This document shows positions 25,057 through 33,643 of a DNA stretch of 35,395 bases, piece after piece; position 1 is the stretch's first letter, and each line of letters begins with the position of its first letter. Source of the stretch: an uncultured Dysgonomonas sp. (GTDB lineage Bacteria; Bacteroidota; Bacteroidia; Bacteroidales; Dysgonomonadaceae); the NCBI GenBank assembly GCA_937875275.1, contig CALNCC010000096.1, positions 1 through 35,395 of the forward strand, in the 5' to 3' direction. The notes beneath the pieces are model-generated. The model searched no databases. It worked only from the letters and a program-made list of their open reading frames with translations, and was not told where the DNA came from. Both the position numbers and the translations under genes were made by a program.

Positions 25057-25817
25057 TGACAAGGAAGACGAAACGGGCGCTAAACTATATCAGCTATATA
25101 TCTATCGGGTTCATCCTGATAAATACGATTTGGTATGTTGCAGCCATGTGGCTCGACATGAAAGCCTTGCCTTCTCCCGTCGATGTATATTCGGCATACC
25201 CAAAAGCTCTCGACAACGACCTCGTGGCTCATTCCGTTGCCAGTTTGCAACGCATACTTGTCAGCATAGGCATTTCGTTATTCATCGCCTTAGGCTTAGG
25301 TCTTCTGATGGGGTATAGCAGAAGAGCCAACAGGCTGCTGGGTCCGATGGTCTATTTCTCCTACCCGATACCCAAACTTGCGCTTTTGCCGATCATCATG
25401 GTGCTGTTCGATATCGGCGAAACATCTAAAATAATTATTGTGATACTGATTGTCGTCTTTCAGATGATTATTACGGTGCGTGATGCTGTTCGCAATATTT
25501 CACAAGAAAATTATCACGTTTTGACTTCATTCGGGGCAACAGGTATGCAAAAGATGAGATTCATTACCCTTCCGGCAATTCTGCCCGACATCTTGTCTTC
25601 GCTGCGTGTAGCGTTAGGCATTGCCACATCGGCACTATTTTTTATCGAAACATTTGGCACCGATAAAGGCTTGGGGTATTATATTACCGATTCGTTGAAT
25701 AAGGTCGATTATATACAGATGTATTTCGGCATACTCATACTCTCGATGATTGGGTTTGTTTTATTTCTGATTATCGACCTCATAGACAATCTCACTTGCA
25801 GTTGGAAAGACTCTTGA
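25053..25817 (+). CDS. ABC importer permease, SsuC/TauC-like
   Basis: The 254-residue membrane protein has six predicted helices and the coupling EAA loop near residues 145-175 (DAVRNISQENYHVLTSFGATG followed by FITLPAILPDILSSLRVALG). It is the permease of the binding-protein/ATPase unit. The ATG overlaps the ATPase stop codon. It ends 3 nt from the stop codon of the convergent CapA-like gene, with no terminator between. Confidence 0.93.
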   Translation: MMTRKTKRALNYISYISIGFILINTIWYVAAMWLDMKALPSPVDVYSAYPKALDNDLVAHSVASLQRILVSIGISLFIALGLGLLMGYSRRANRLLGPMVYFSYPIPKLALLPIIMVLFDIGETSKIIIVILIVVFQMIITVRDAVRNISQENYHVLTSFGATGMQKMRFITLPAILPDILSSLRVALGIATSALFFIETFGTDKGLGYYITDSLNKVDYIQMYFGILILSMIGFVLFLIIDLIDNLTCSWKDS

Positions 25818-25820
25818 GTT

Positions 25821-26915
25821 TCATTTTATCAGTTCCTCGCCTTCGGCACAAAGGCTGTTTATTGCTTTCTTGGCATTCTTGGCAAACAGTTTCATTTGTT
25901 CATATTGCACTGTTCCCAAATGTTCCTTGCCTTCTTCGTTGTAGAAATCATCTACCGAAATCAATTCGAAAGATTGGTAAACACCATTCTTAATTGTCTT
26001 TTTCGTCCACAGCAGCGAGCATTCTATATCTTCAATCTTTACCGACTGATCTTCTTCTTTGCTGATATCTATTCGCAGCATCGAGCCACCAACACAGTCG
26101 ATCTTTTTCATCCCCGAGATGAAGTTGCCAAGCGAATAAACGGTTACCGACTGCACGTCGCCCCCTTCCGTTTTCACATCTATAGGTTGCACCACATGCG
26201 GATGATTACCGATAATCAACCTTACTCCATTCTGTAAAAGGAAGTCGGCAAGATCGCGCTGCGTTTTATTTTCTTTCAACAGATATTCATCACCCCAGTG
26301 CATATTTGCGATTATAATATCCGCCTTCATCCGTTTCGCCATATCTATATCCGCCTTTATCTGTTGGCGGTCTATATAGTTGACGATGTTAGGCGATTGT
26401 ACCTTCACGCCATTTGTACCATATGTGTAATTGAGCATCGCTATGCGGATTCCGTTTTTTATCATCATCAACGGATAATACAATTCTCGCTTAGTCTCAT
26501 CTACGAATGTTCCCGTATGTTTTATTTTCAACGAATCCAAAACTTGGATTGTTCGCTCCAATCCCTTCTTTCTACGGTCGAGACAGTGATTGTTTGCCAG
26601 CAAGAAAATGTCGAACCCTGCATCTTTCAGCGCTACGGCATATTCGTCCGGCGCACTGAACATCGGATATCCATTGTAGGGCTTTCCTCCGAGAGCGACT
26701 TCGAGGTTGACAACCGCCACATCCGCTTCGTTGACCTTGTCTTCTATGTTTTTGAAATAATTGGAATAGTCATAACCCCCTTCCGTTTTAGCGGCATCTA
26801 TCTGAGACTGATGCTGCATGGCATCGCCTACAAACAAAAAGCTGACTTTCTTGGATTGAGAGAAAGAAGAATATAAGAAAACGAATTGCAACAATACAAG
26901 GAGAGTCAATCTCAT
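25821..26915 (-). CDS. CapA-family secreted metallophosphatase-like protein
   Basis: The 364-residue protein has a signal peptide (cleavage probably after SFS, residue 19) and then a calcineurin-like fold of the PGA_cap/CapA family: FVGDAMQH, VVNLEVAL, FLLANNHCLDR, ANMHWGDE and IIGNHPHVVQP, the usual metal-ligand sequence. CapA proteins are named from poly-gamma-glutamate capsule synthesis, but in Bacteroidota no capB/capC partners are near and the role is probably cell-envelope polymer handling. It is downstream of the small membrane protein and FtsB genes on the same strand, with a 51-nt gap, so weak co-transcription is possible. Confidence 0.9.
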   Translation of the reverse strand: MRLTLLVLLQFVFLYSSFSQSKKVSFLFVGDAMQHQSQIDAAKTEGGYDYSNYFKNIEDKVNEADVAVVNLEVALGGKPYNGYPMFSAPDEYAVALKDAGFDIFLLANNHCLDRRKKGLERTIQVLDSLKIKHTGTFVDETKRELYYPLMMIKNGIRIAMLNYTYGTNGVKVQSPNIVNYIDRQQIKADIDMAKRMKADIIIANMHWGDEYLLKENKTQRDLADFLLQNGVRLIIGNHPHVVQPIDVKTEGGDVQSVTVYSLGNFISGMKKIDCVGGSMLRIDISKEEDQSVKIEDIECSLLWTKKTIKNGVYQSFELISVDDFYNEEGKEHLGTVQYEQMKLFAKNAKKAINSLCAEGEELIK

Positions 26916-26966
26916 ATCAGAAATGCGGTTTATTCCCCGTATCGAAAAAGGAGTGAAGTTAGCAGA

Positions 26967-27317
26967 TCAATCTTCCTGTTCCTTTTTGTATACGCGAGGA
27001 AGGATTATAGAGATGTAGAGAGTCAACACAGCAGCAATCAACAATGTAACTACCCACTGCTGTCTATCTATGAACATGAGATAGGCAGAAACAACCATCA
27101 GAAGAACGGCAATTATAAGAATATTGTAGAGACGTTTTCCTCGTATGCTCTTTCCTTTATATCCGTTTGTAAGCACACTGGTAGCGTATCCCGAAACACC
27201 AATGATCATCATGCATTTTCCTATCATTGCATCAATGTTGTATGCAATGGCAGCGACAAGCACTAGTATCGCCGATACTTGAAACAAAGTGTTCTTAAAT
27301 TTATCGTTTATCTTCAT
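26967..27317 (-). CDS. Small integral membrane protein, function unknown
   Basis: The 116-residue protein has four hydrophobic segments (about residues 12-30, 32-50, 65-83 and 87-106) and short Lys/Arg-rich loops. It is not assigned to a family. It starts 6 nt after the FtsB stop codon, so the two genes are probably translated from one message. This suggests, but does not show, a link with the cell-division or envelope functions of the region. Confidence 0.75.
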   Translation of the reverse strand: MKINDKFKNTLFQVSAILVLVAAIAYNIDAMIGKCMMIIGVSGYATSVLTNGYKGKSIRGKRLYNILIIAVLLMVVSAYLMFIDRQQWVVTLLIAAVLTLYISIILPRVYKKEQED

Positions 27318-27323
27318 TCCGTG

Positions 27324-27626
27324 TCAGTCAATGATGAAGATGTCTTCATCTGCTTTTTTCATTTTATACTTCTCGCGCGCAAATTTCTCGATGTCGTCTT
27401 TGTTCGAGTTGAGAAGTTCGAGTTGCTGCCTGTCTTCCAAGGCCTTTCCCCGATAGTATTCTATTTGATCGTTAAGTTCCCCGATTTCTAAATTATACTT
27501 GAAACGGGCAAATAAGTTAGTATCAGTAAGCACAAAAGCAAACAGTAGCAGTCCGAGTATTGCACCCAACTGCATCCACGAATATCTGCTTCTCAAATAT
27601 GCCAATACTATTTTTAAAAATCTCAT
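27324..27626 (-). CDS. ftsB: Septum formation initiator, FtsB/DivIC family
   Basis: The 100-residue protein has a short cytoplasmic N-terminus, one membrane helix (about 18-38), a coiled coil (about 45-75) and the family's C-terminal motif EKFAREKYKMKKADEDIFII. FtsB/DivIC joins the divisome with FtsL and FtsQ. It is divergent from xerD with an 80-nt gap in which the two -7 boxes abut. The next gene starts 6 nt after it. Confidence 0.9.
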   Translation of the reverse strand: MRFLKIVLAYLRSRYSWMQLGAILGLLLFAFVLTDTNLFARFKYNLEIGELNDQIEYYRGKALEDRQQLELLNSNKDDIEKFAREKYKMKKADEDIFIID

Positions 27627-27675
27627 AAGGATATATCTTTCAGATTTTATGATTCTTCATCCCAATCTCATCACA

Positions 27676-27691
27676 CAAAGATATATATTTG
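27676..27691. promoter_or_regulatory. Back-to-back -7 promoter boxes of ftsB (minus) and xerD (plus)
   Basis: The 16 bases hold TATCTTTG on the minus strand (27683-27676) and TATATTTG on the plus strand (27684-27691), with no base between them. The start for ftsB would be about 43 nt before its ATG, and for xerD about 10 nt before its ATG at 27706. One polymerase at either box would block the other. Confidence 0.6.
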
Positions 27692-27705
27692 TAATTATTA
27701 AACGA

Positions 27706-28614
27706 ATGGAGATGGAAATAAAAGACAATATTGCCGAAAAATATAAGAATTACTTGATGCTCGAAAAATCATTATCGAAAAATTCTATCGAAGCATACAT
27801 GAGCGACTTGGATAAGTTTGTCGGTTTTTTGGAAAATGAAAATCTTAAATATTCGGAGATCAGTCTCGACCATCTGCAACAGTTTGTAGCCCAACTGTAC
27901 GACATCGGCATCAATGCGCGGTCGGTGGCGCGTGTTATTTCGGGCGTAAAATCATTCTTCAATTTCCTTTTGTTAGACGACTATATACAAACCGATCCCA
28001 CTGAATTGTTAGACACACCCAAGATAGGATTGAAACTTCCGACGGTACTCTCTCTCGATGAGATAGAACTGCTGCTTGCGACAATAGATGTGTCGACGAA
28101 GGAAGGGCAACGCAATCGGGCAATAATAGAAATGCTGTACAGTTGCGGACTGCGGATATCGGAACTTACCGGCCTCCGATTTTCAGACCTGTTTCTCACC
28201 GAAGGTTTTATCCGCGTAGAGGGAAAAGGCAGCAAACAAAGACTTGTGCCTATATCGCCCGCCGCCATTCGCGAACTGGACAACTACATGTACTATCGCA
28301 ATCAGATGACTCCGCTGAAGGGCTTCGAGGATGCTGTTTTCCTGAGCAAGAGAAACAAAGCGATATCACGCATCATGGTGTTTCACTTCATAAAAGAATA
28401 CGCTGAAATGGCAGGAATAAGCAAAAATATAAGTCCTCACACATTTCGTCATTCCTTTGCCACACATCTGCTCGAAGGTGGAGCCAATATCCGCGCAATA
28501 CAAATGATGATGGGGCACGAAAAAATTACCACCACCGAAATCTATACACACATCGACCGTGAATATTTAAGGCAGGAAATATTGGAACATCATCCGATGA
28601 ACAGGCGCAAATAA
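27706..28614 (+). CDS. xerD: Site-specific tyrosine recombinase XerD
   Basis: The 302-residue protein resolves chromosome dimers with XerC. From the ATG at 27706 all catalytic residues are present: Arg150 (SCGLRISEL), Lys174 (EGKGSKQ), His245 and Arg248 (PHTFRHSFATHLL), His271 (MMMGHEKI) and Tyr280 (EIYTHID). The N-terminal SAM-like core-binding domain covers residues ~6-100. The frame is open further upstream, but those residues overlap the ftsB gene, and the -7 box at 27684 supports the later start. It ends 8 nt from the convergent thrC. Its lone position and family fit indicate a housekeeping recombinase, not an element integrase. Confidence 0.94.
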   Translation: MEMEIKDNIAEKYKNYLMLEKSLSKNSIEAYMSDLDKFVGFLENENLKYSEISLDHLQQFVAQLYDIGINARSVARVISGVKSFFNFLLLDDYIQTDPTELLDTPKIGLKLPTVLSLDEIELLLATIDVSTKEGQRNRAIIEMLYSCGLRISELTGLRFSDLFLTEGFIRVEGKGSKQRLVPISPAAIRELDNYMYYRNQMTPLKGFEDAVFLSKRNKAISRIMVFHFIKEYAEMAGISKNISPHTFRHSFATHLLEGGANIRAIQMMMGHEKITTTEIYTHIDREYLRQEILEHHPMNRRK

Positions 28615-28622
28615 GAGATTTG

Positions 28623-29921
28623 TCAGCTTAAAAGGACTTGCTTAAATTCGGCGAAGTCGTTTTTCATTTCCACCGATTTTTTCTTACCTTTCATAAAGGC
28701 TTGCAGCTTCTCGGGAATATCTACCTTACTGCAAATTGCTGCCTCTACTGTTTCTACGAATTTTGCAGGATGAGCCGTTTCTAAGAAAACACCGACCTCG
28801 CCTCTGTCCAACCCATCTCTCAGGGCTTGAAAACCGCATGCTCCGTGAGGGTCGAGGATATAGCCGGTGCGGTTATATGTTCCTCTCATTATTTGCTCTA
28901 TCTGATCGTCGGTATACGAAAAACCAGTGATTTCACCGCTTATTTTCTCATACGAACTGCCATACAGATCAAGTATACGAGCAAAATTGCTGGGGTCGCC
29001 AACATCCATTGCGTTAGCTATCGTTTGCACCGAAGGACGAGGGTTGTACTCTCCGGTTTTCAGATATTGCAAGAAAATATCATTTCTATTGTTTGCCGCA
29101 ATGAAGTGCTTTATGGGCAATCCCATCTTTTTGGCGATCAATCCGGCTGTTATGTTGCCAAAGTTACCGCTTGGCACACAGAAAACGACATCGTTTGCCT
29201 TGCCTTGTTTTTTCAGTTGTGCATAAGCATAGAAATAGTAAAAAGACTGTGGTAAAAAACGGGCAACATTGATTGAGTTGGCAGAAGTAAGATTTCGCTT
29301 CTTGTTCAATTCTTCATCTCTGAATGCCATTTTCACAAGAGCCTGACAATCGTCGAACGTACCATCTACTTCGATAGCAGTGATGTTTTGCCCCAATGTT
29401 GTAAACTGGCTTTCTTGTATTGCGCTCACCTTACCCTTAGGGTATAAGACATACACATGTATGCCCTCTACGCCCAAGAACCCGTTTGCGACGGCACTAC
29501 CCGTATCGCCCGACGTGGCAACTAAAACTTTTACGTCTTTTTGCCCCTGTTTATCGATAAAATAGCCCAACAGACGAGACATGAAACGTGCTCCTACGTC
29601 TTTGAATGCGAGTGTAGGTCCATGAAATAATTCGAGGCTATAAATATTATCCTCTACATGCACCACCGGAGCATCGAAGTTGAGCGTGTCGTACACTATT
29701 TTCTTCAACGTATCGGCTTCAATATCTTCTCCGAAGAAGGCATCAGCAACTCGATAGGCTATTTCCTGAAAACTTAAGTCTTGAATGCCATCAAAAAAAT
29801 CTTGGGGCATTTCGTTTATTTTCTCAGGCATATAAAGCCCCTTGTCGGGAGCCAGCCCCATCACTACCGCTTCTTGTAAGGAAGCTTCTGCCGCATGTTT
29901 GTTTGTGCTGTAATATTTCAT
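28623..29921 (-). CDS. thrC: Threonine synthase
   Basis: The 432-residue PLP enzyme turns O-phosphohomoserine into threonine. It has the N-terminal YYSTN and AVVMGLAPDKGLYMPE, the PLP-binding Lys107 in GPTLAFKDVGARF, the phosphate-binding VATSGDTGSAVANGF, and the C-terminal LDPHGACGF. It starts 1 nt from the stop codon of the SIS isomerase gene and so is last in the rpoN-to-thrC run. In many Bacteroidales thrC follows thrA; no thrA is seen here. Confidence 0.96.
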   Translation of the reverse strand: MKYYSTNKHAAEASLQEAVVMGLAPDKGLYMPEKINEMPQDFFDGIQDLSFQEIAYRVADAFFGEDIEADTLKKIVYDTLNFDAPVVHVEDNIYSLELFHGPTLAFKDVGARFMSRLLGYFIDKQGQKDVKVLVATSGDTGSAVANGFLGVEGIHVYVLYPKGKVSAIQESQFTTLGQNITAIEVDGTFDDCQALVKMAFRDEELNKKRNLTSANSINVARFLPQSFYYFYAYAQLKKQGKANDVVFCVPSGNFGNITAGLIAKKMGLPIKHFIAANNRNDIFLQYLKTGEYNPRPSVQTIANAMDVGDPSNFARILDLYGSSYEKISGEITGFSYTDDQIEQIMRGTYNRTGYILDPHGACGFQALRDGLDRGEVGVFLETAHPAKFVETVEAAICSKVDIPEKLQAFMKGKKKSVEMKNDFAEFKQVLLS

Positions 29922-29922
29922 T

Positions 29923-30528
29923 CTATTTACTTAATTCTCTCGACTTGTCTCCTAAATATCCACCGTGATGACGTTTTGCATAGTCCTCGACACGGAAATT
30001 GATCCTTTCCATTGTACCAACCACCAAGATATCTCCAATAACGGTCATTATAGTGGTTGATGTTGTCGGGGTCAATCCCAAGACGCATACTTCGTCGGGT
30101 TTTCCGGTGGAGAGGAATACATCAGCCTTCTGAGCTAACACACTTTCTATATTGCTTGTTATTACTATAAACTTGATGTTTGGTATTAGGTTTGCTGCCA
30201 GATCCATCAATTCGATAATTTCACGAGTCTTTCCTGAGTTGGATATGAGCAACATAACATCATTCTCTTGAAGTATTCCAAGATCGCCATGCTGCGCCTC
30301 GCTCGGATGTAAAAATACGGACGGAGTTCCGGTTGAACTGAATGTCGTTGCTATGTTCTGTGCAATCTGACCGGCTTTGCCCATTCCGCTGGTTACGAGT
30401 TTACCTCTTTTTCCGTTTACCTGCTCTGCTATCAGGTCTATGGCTTTTATATAAGCATCCGTTACCGGGATACTCAATATCGCATTAGCCTCACGTTCGA
30501 GGATGGATCGGATATCATTCGTTTGCAT
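29923..30528 (-). CDS. kdsD: SIS-domain sugar phosphate isomerase, KpsF/GutQ/KdsD-like without CBS domains
   Basis: The 201-residue protein is one SIS (sugar isomerase) domain, with SGMGKAGQIAQNIATTFSS, HPSEAQHGDLG and ISNSGKTREIIEL. These match arabinose-5-phosphate isomerases, which feed Kdo synthesis for lipopolysaccharide, but the two C-terminal CBS domains of E. coli KdsD are absent. A short CBS-free form is usual in Bacteroidota. The role in Kdo supply is therefore likely, while related SIS proteins can act on other sugar phosphates. It starts 20 nt after purE and ends 1 nt from thrC. Confidence 0.88.
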   Translation of the reverse strand: MQTNDIRSILEREANAILSIPVTDAYIKAIDLIAEQVNGKRGKLVTSGMGKAGQIAQNIATTFSSTGTPSVFLHPSEAQHGDLGILQENDVMLLISNSGKTREIIELMDLAANLIPNIKFIVITSNIESVLAQKADVFLSTGKPDEVCVLGLTPTTSTTIMTVIGDILVVGTMERINFRVEDYAKRHHGGYLGDKSRELSK

Positions 30529-30548
30529 TTTCCCTTTCCCTTTTCTAA

Positions 30549-31055
30549 TTAGTTCGTCTTGTATTTAAACTCAATTTTTGCCAATTCCTTGTTCGCATCT
30601 TCAATCTTTTCCTTCAAGCCGTCTTTGTATGCTATCAATTTTTGTTGTAGAGCTTCGTCGCCGGTCGCAATCATCTGCAAGGCAAGGATGCCTGCATTCA
30701 GCGAGGCATTGATGCCTACTGTGGCAACGGGAATACCGGGAGGCATCTGCACAATGGCGAGCAATGCGTCCATTCCATCGAGACTCGAATTGATGGGCAC
30801 ACCTATTACAGGGATTGGGGTCATAGAAGCGATTACTCCGGGCAAGTGCGCAGCCATTCCTGCGGCTGCTACGATGACCTTTATGCCCCTTTCCTTCGCG
30901 TTTTTTGCAAATTCCTCAACCCGCTCGGGCGTACGATGTGCCGAAAGAGCATTGATTTCGAATGGAACCTCCATTTCATCGAAGAACTTGGCGGCTTTTT
31001 CCATCACAGGGAAGTCGGAAGTACTCCCCATGATGATGCTGACAATAGGCTTCAT
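30549..31055 (-). CDS. purE: N5-carboxyaminoimidazole ribonucleotide mutase
   Basis: The 168-residue protein is class I PurE, which turns N5-CAIR into CAIR in purine synthesis. Visible are the N-terminal substrate loop IIMGSTSDFPVME, the active-site His in LSAHRTPE, AAGMAAHLPGVIA, VPINSSLDGMDALL and QMPPGIPVATVGI, over one Rossmann-like domain. It starts 2 nt from the gcvH stop codon. purE beside gcvH is a Bacteroidales arrangement I recognise. No purK partner is within the window. Confidence 0.96.
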   Translation of the reverse strand: MKPIVSIIMGSTSDFPVMEKAAKFFDEMEVPFEINALSAHRTPERVEEFAKNAKERGIKVIVAAAGMAAHLPGVIASMTPIPVIGVPINSSLDGMDALLAIVQMPPGIPVATVGINASLNAGILALQMIATGDEALQQKLIAYKDGLKEKIEDANKELAKIEFKYKTN

Positions 31056-31057
31056 TT

Positions 31058-31438
31058 TTATTTTCCTATTAGTTTTTTGTAATCGGCAGCAGATAATAGC
31101 TCGTCGATTTCAGAAGCATCCGCAATCTCGATTTTTACAATCCAACCTTTTCCGTACGGATCTTCGTTGACAAGTTCGGGATTATCCTCCAATTCATCGT
31201 TAAATTCAACAACTGTACCCGAAATAGGGATCATCAGGTCTGATACTGTTTTCACAGCTTCGATAGACCCAAAGACGTCGCCTTTGCTTAACGATTCACC
31301 TTCGGTCGGGATGTCAAGAAAAACGATTTCACCAAGTTCGCTTTGTGCGAAATCTGTTACTCCTACATATGCAACACTGCCTTCTACTTTCAACCACTCA
31401 TGGTCGCTCGAATAACGTAATTCTTCAGGAAAATTCAT
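31058..31438 (-). CDS. gcvH: Glycine cleavage system H protein
   Basis: The 126-residue lipoyl carrier shuttles the aminomethyl group from glycine between the P, T and L proteins. It has the lipoylated Lys63 in GSIEAVKTVSD, the DHEWLKVEG start and the C-terminal GKGWIVKIEI. Length and spacing are typical. gcvP and gcvT are not in the window. It follows the PAP2-like gene by 41 nt and precedes purE by 2 nt. Confidence 0.97.
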   Translation of the reverse strand: MNFPEELRYSSDHEWLKVEGSVAYVGVTDFAQSELGEIVFLDIPTEGESLSKGDVFGSIEAVKTVSDLMIPISGTVVEFNDELEDNPELVNEDPYGKGWIVKIEIADASEIDELLSAADYKKLIGK

Positions 31439-31479
31439 AATAGTCTTTTTTATTAGTTAAATATATTTTACACTCTTCT

Positions 31480-32121
31480 TTATTGAAAATAGGTGAATAC
31501 CCCGACGACGCTTAGGTATACAGCCAGATATACAACAGCAAAGCCTAAGCTAAATCCTGCGTATACTTGCATCGGCGTATGCCTTTTCAGTATAATTCGG
31601 GATGTTCCCAAACATCCTGCTAAGATAAATAAAATGATGAATAAAATATAGGGATTTACCCACTTTACATTATAGGATACCGATAAAACTCCTCCTATCA
31701 GCCCTCCGATGCCGATCATGTGGAAACTGATCTTCCAGAAAAGGGTTATGAGACCACCTATTATCAGTGCTATGACGGGAGAAGCCATCAATGCCAAATA
31801 CCAAACTATTGCTCCACCCCGATAGAAATAATAGAGAAGCAGGGCGTAAAACACAACACATATAAGAATCGGGTATAAACGTTCTTCCCTCTTTTTCAGG
31901 TCATAATCTTCTACTATTCCTGCTTTTTTCAGCAGGAAAACCCCATTTGCCGGCAGCAAACAGGTGGCGATGAGAACCGGCAAAACAAATAACCAGAATC
32001 GTCCGGCATAGATGTATTGAAAGTCGGTATATACAAACAGTAGGCAAACGCTGTATGTGGCCATCAACAACGGGTGCAACAGGACAGATATTATTCTCGC
32101 CAACAAAGGTTCTTTCTCCAT
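31480..32121 (-). CDS. PAP2-like integral membrane protein with degenerate active site
   Basis: The 213-residue protein has about six hydrophobic helices. Near the C-terminus it has SRIILKRHTPMQ (Ser174, Arg175, His181), which fits the third PAP2 phosphatase motif S-R-x5-H-x3-D except that the Asp is Gln185. The middle motif is reduced to ISFHMIG (His134) in place of the usual P-S-G-H. It therefore looks like a PAP2-superfamily (phosphatidate phosphatase/undecaprenyl-PP phosphatase fold) relative with altered catalytic residues; lipid phosphatase activity is not assured. It is 7 nt from rpoN and 41 nt from gcvH, in the same run. Confidence 0.8.
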   Translation of the reverse strand: MEKEPLLARIISVLLHPLLMATYSVCLLFVYTDFQYIYAGRFWLFVLPVLIATCLLPANGVFLLKKAGIVEDYDLKKREERLYPILICVVFYALLLYYFYRGGAIVWYLALMASPVIALIIGGLITLFWKISFHMIGIGGLIGGVLSVSYNVKWVNPYILFIILFILAGCLGTSRIILKRHTPMQVYAGFSLGFAVVYLAVYLSVVGVFTYFQ

Positions 32122-32128
32122 TCTTTCT

Positions 32129-33577
32129 TCAAATTTCTTTTCTCAATCTTGCTATCGGAATATTCATTTGTTCGCGATACTTAGCCACTGTACGCCGAGC
32201 AATTATATAGCCTTTCTCTTTCAGTATATCGGTCAGTTTATCGTCGGTTAGCGGTTTTTTCTTGTTCTCTCCCTCGATACAGTCTTTTAGTATTTTTTTC
32301 ACTTCCTTCGACGATATTTCCTCTCCGGCTTCGGTCTGCATCGATTCGGAAAAGAAATGTTTGAGCGAATATACTCCAAAGTTAGTCTGTACGTATTTTC
32401 GATTACTCACACGCGAGATTGTGGAAATGTCATACCCCGCACGCTCGGCAACATCTTTCAGCCGCATCGGCTTTAGCTGGGTTTCGTCTCCACTCATGAA
32501 GAAGTCATATTGGATATCCATAATAACCTTCATCGTTCTCAGCAATGTTTCCTGCCGTTGCTTTATGGCATCGATAAACCAACGCGCCGAGTCGAGTTTT
32601 TGTTTTACAAAGAGAGCGGCATTTTTGGCATCGGATGTCATTCCGTTCTTATTATCCGAAAAACCTCTTAACAGATCGGCATACTCGCGACTCACTTTCA
32701 GGTCGGGTATATTTCGGTTGTTCATGCTCAAATAAAGCTCTCCGCTATACATTTCGACGATGAAATCGGGGATAATTGCACTCAAGGCTAAGGACAAACT
32801 ATCGTCCCAATTATTTCCCGGCTTAGGATTTAGAGAGGTTATTTCTTGTATTATATTCTTCAGATGATCTTCCGACACATTCAGATTCTTCATCAATTTA
32901 TCGTAGTGCCTTTTCGAGAAGTCGTCGAAATATTTGTCGAGAATGGTCAAAGCCAATTTGCGGTCGGTGGTAGTGTTTTTCCTTTTCAGCTGCAACACAA
33001 GACATTCCTGCAAATCTCGTGCACCTACTCCGGGTGGGTCAAATCCCTGTATTATTCGCAGTATTTTGCCGAGTTCATCGACAGATACGTCCATATTCTG
33101 CTGAAAAATAAGGTCATCTGATATCGCAGACAATGCACGTTCTAAATATCCGCTTTCATCGATGTTTCCGATTATGTATTCAGCGATTTTGCGATCTCGG
33201 TCGTTGAGGTCAGATTCGCCCAATTGCTCCATCAGATTTTCCTGAAACGACTCAACTGTCGCGAATGGAATTTCCTGACGGTCGGTAGCTTGCTTGTTAT
33301 TATCCTTGAGCCGATAATCCGGAATTTCTTCCTCATTGATATAATCTCCAAGCGTGATGTCTTCTTGGGAGATATTAGTGTCTTCGAATTGTGATTCCAA
33401 ATCATCGCCCGACATGTCGCCATCCACACCCTCCTCCAAAGCCGGATTCTCAGTCAGTTCCTGCTTCACATGCTCCTCAAGTTCCACATTGGGCAATTCG
33501 GTCAACTTGATAACCTGCATTTGCAAAGGAGACAATCTTTGTTGCTGTTTTTGCTGTAAGTATTGTTTTAGAGCCAT
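32129..33577 (-). CDS. rpoN: RNA polymerase sigma-54 factor
   Basis: The 482-residue protein is a full sigma-54: Region I with the Gln/Leu-rich LKQYLQQKQQQRLSPLQMQVI and an acidic stretch, the core-binding domain (about residues 110-290), the helix-turn-helix near KDVAERAGYDISTISRVSNRKY, and the RpoN box ARRTVAKYRE (residues 460-469). It recognises -24/-12 promoters and needs an enhancer-binding ATPase. A -7 box at 33606-33613 is upstream, and five genes follow closely on the same strand. Sigma-54 promoter motifs (GG-N10-GC) were not seen clearly in this window. Confidence 0.97.
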   Translation of the reverse strand: MALKQYLQQKQQQRLSPLQMQVIKLTELPNVELEEHVKQELTENPALEEGVDGDMSGDDLESQFEDTNISQEDITLGDYINEEEIPDYRLKDNNKQATDRQEIPFATVESFQENLMEQLGESDLNDRDRKIAEYIIGNIDESGYLERALSAISDDLIFQQNMDVSVDELGKILRIIQGFDPPGVGARDLQECLVLQLKRKNTTTDRKLALTILDKYFDDFSKRHYDKLMKNLNVSEDHLKNIIQEITSLNPKPGNNWDDSLSLALSAIIPDFIVEMYSGELYLSMNNRNIPDLKVSREYADLLRGFSDNKNGMTSDAKNAALFVKQKLDSARWFIDAIKQRQETLLRTMKVIMDIQYDFFMSGDETQLKPMRLKDVAERAGYDISTISRVSNRKYVQTNFGVYSLKHFFSESMQTEAGEEISSKEVKKILKDCIEGENKKKPLTDDKLTDILKEKGYIIARRTVAKYREQMNIPIARLRKEI

Positions 33578-33605
33578 GCAAAAAAAAGATATATATTGCT
33601 ATACA

Positions 33606-33613
33606 CAAAGATA
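33606..33613 (-). promoter_or_regulatory. -7 promoter box (TATCTTTG) for the rpoN-thrC run
   Basis: The minus strand has an exact TAnnTTTG match 29 nt upstream of the rpoN ATG. Confidence 0.6.
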
Positions 33614-33643
33614 ATAATTGTTTCGGAAAGTCCTCGTTTCAGA

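Noticed and set aside
27706..28614. Tyrosine recombinase as the integrase of a mobile element
   Set aside because: It has the Xer layout and length, is in a core-gene setting, and has no att-like repeats or cargo; XerD is the better reading.
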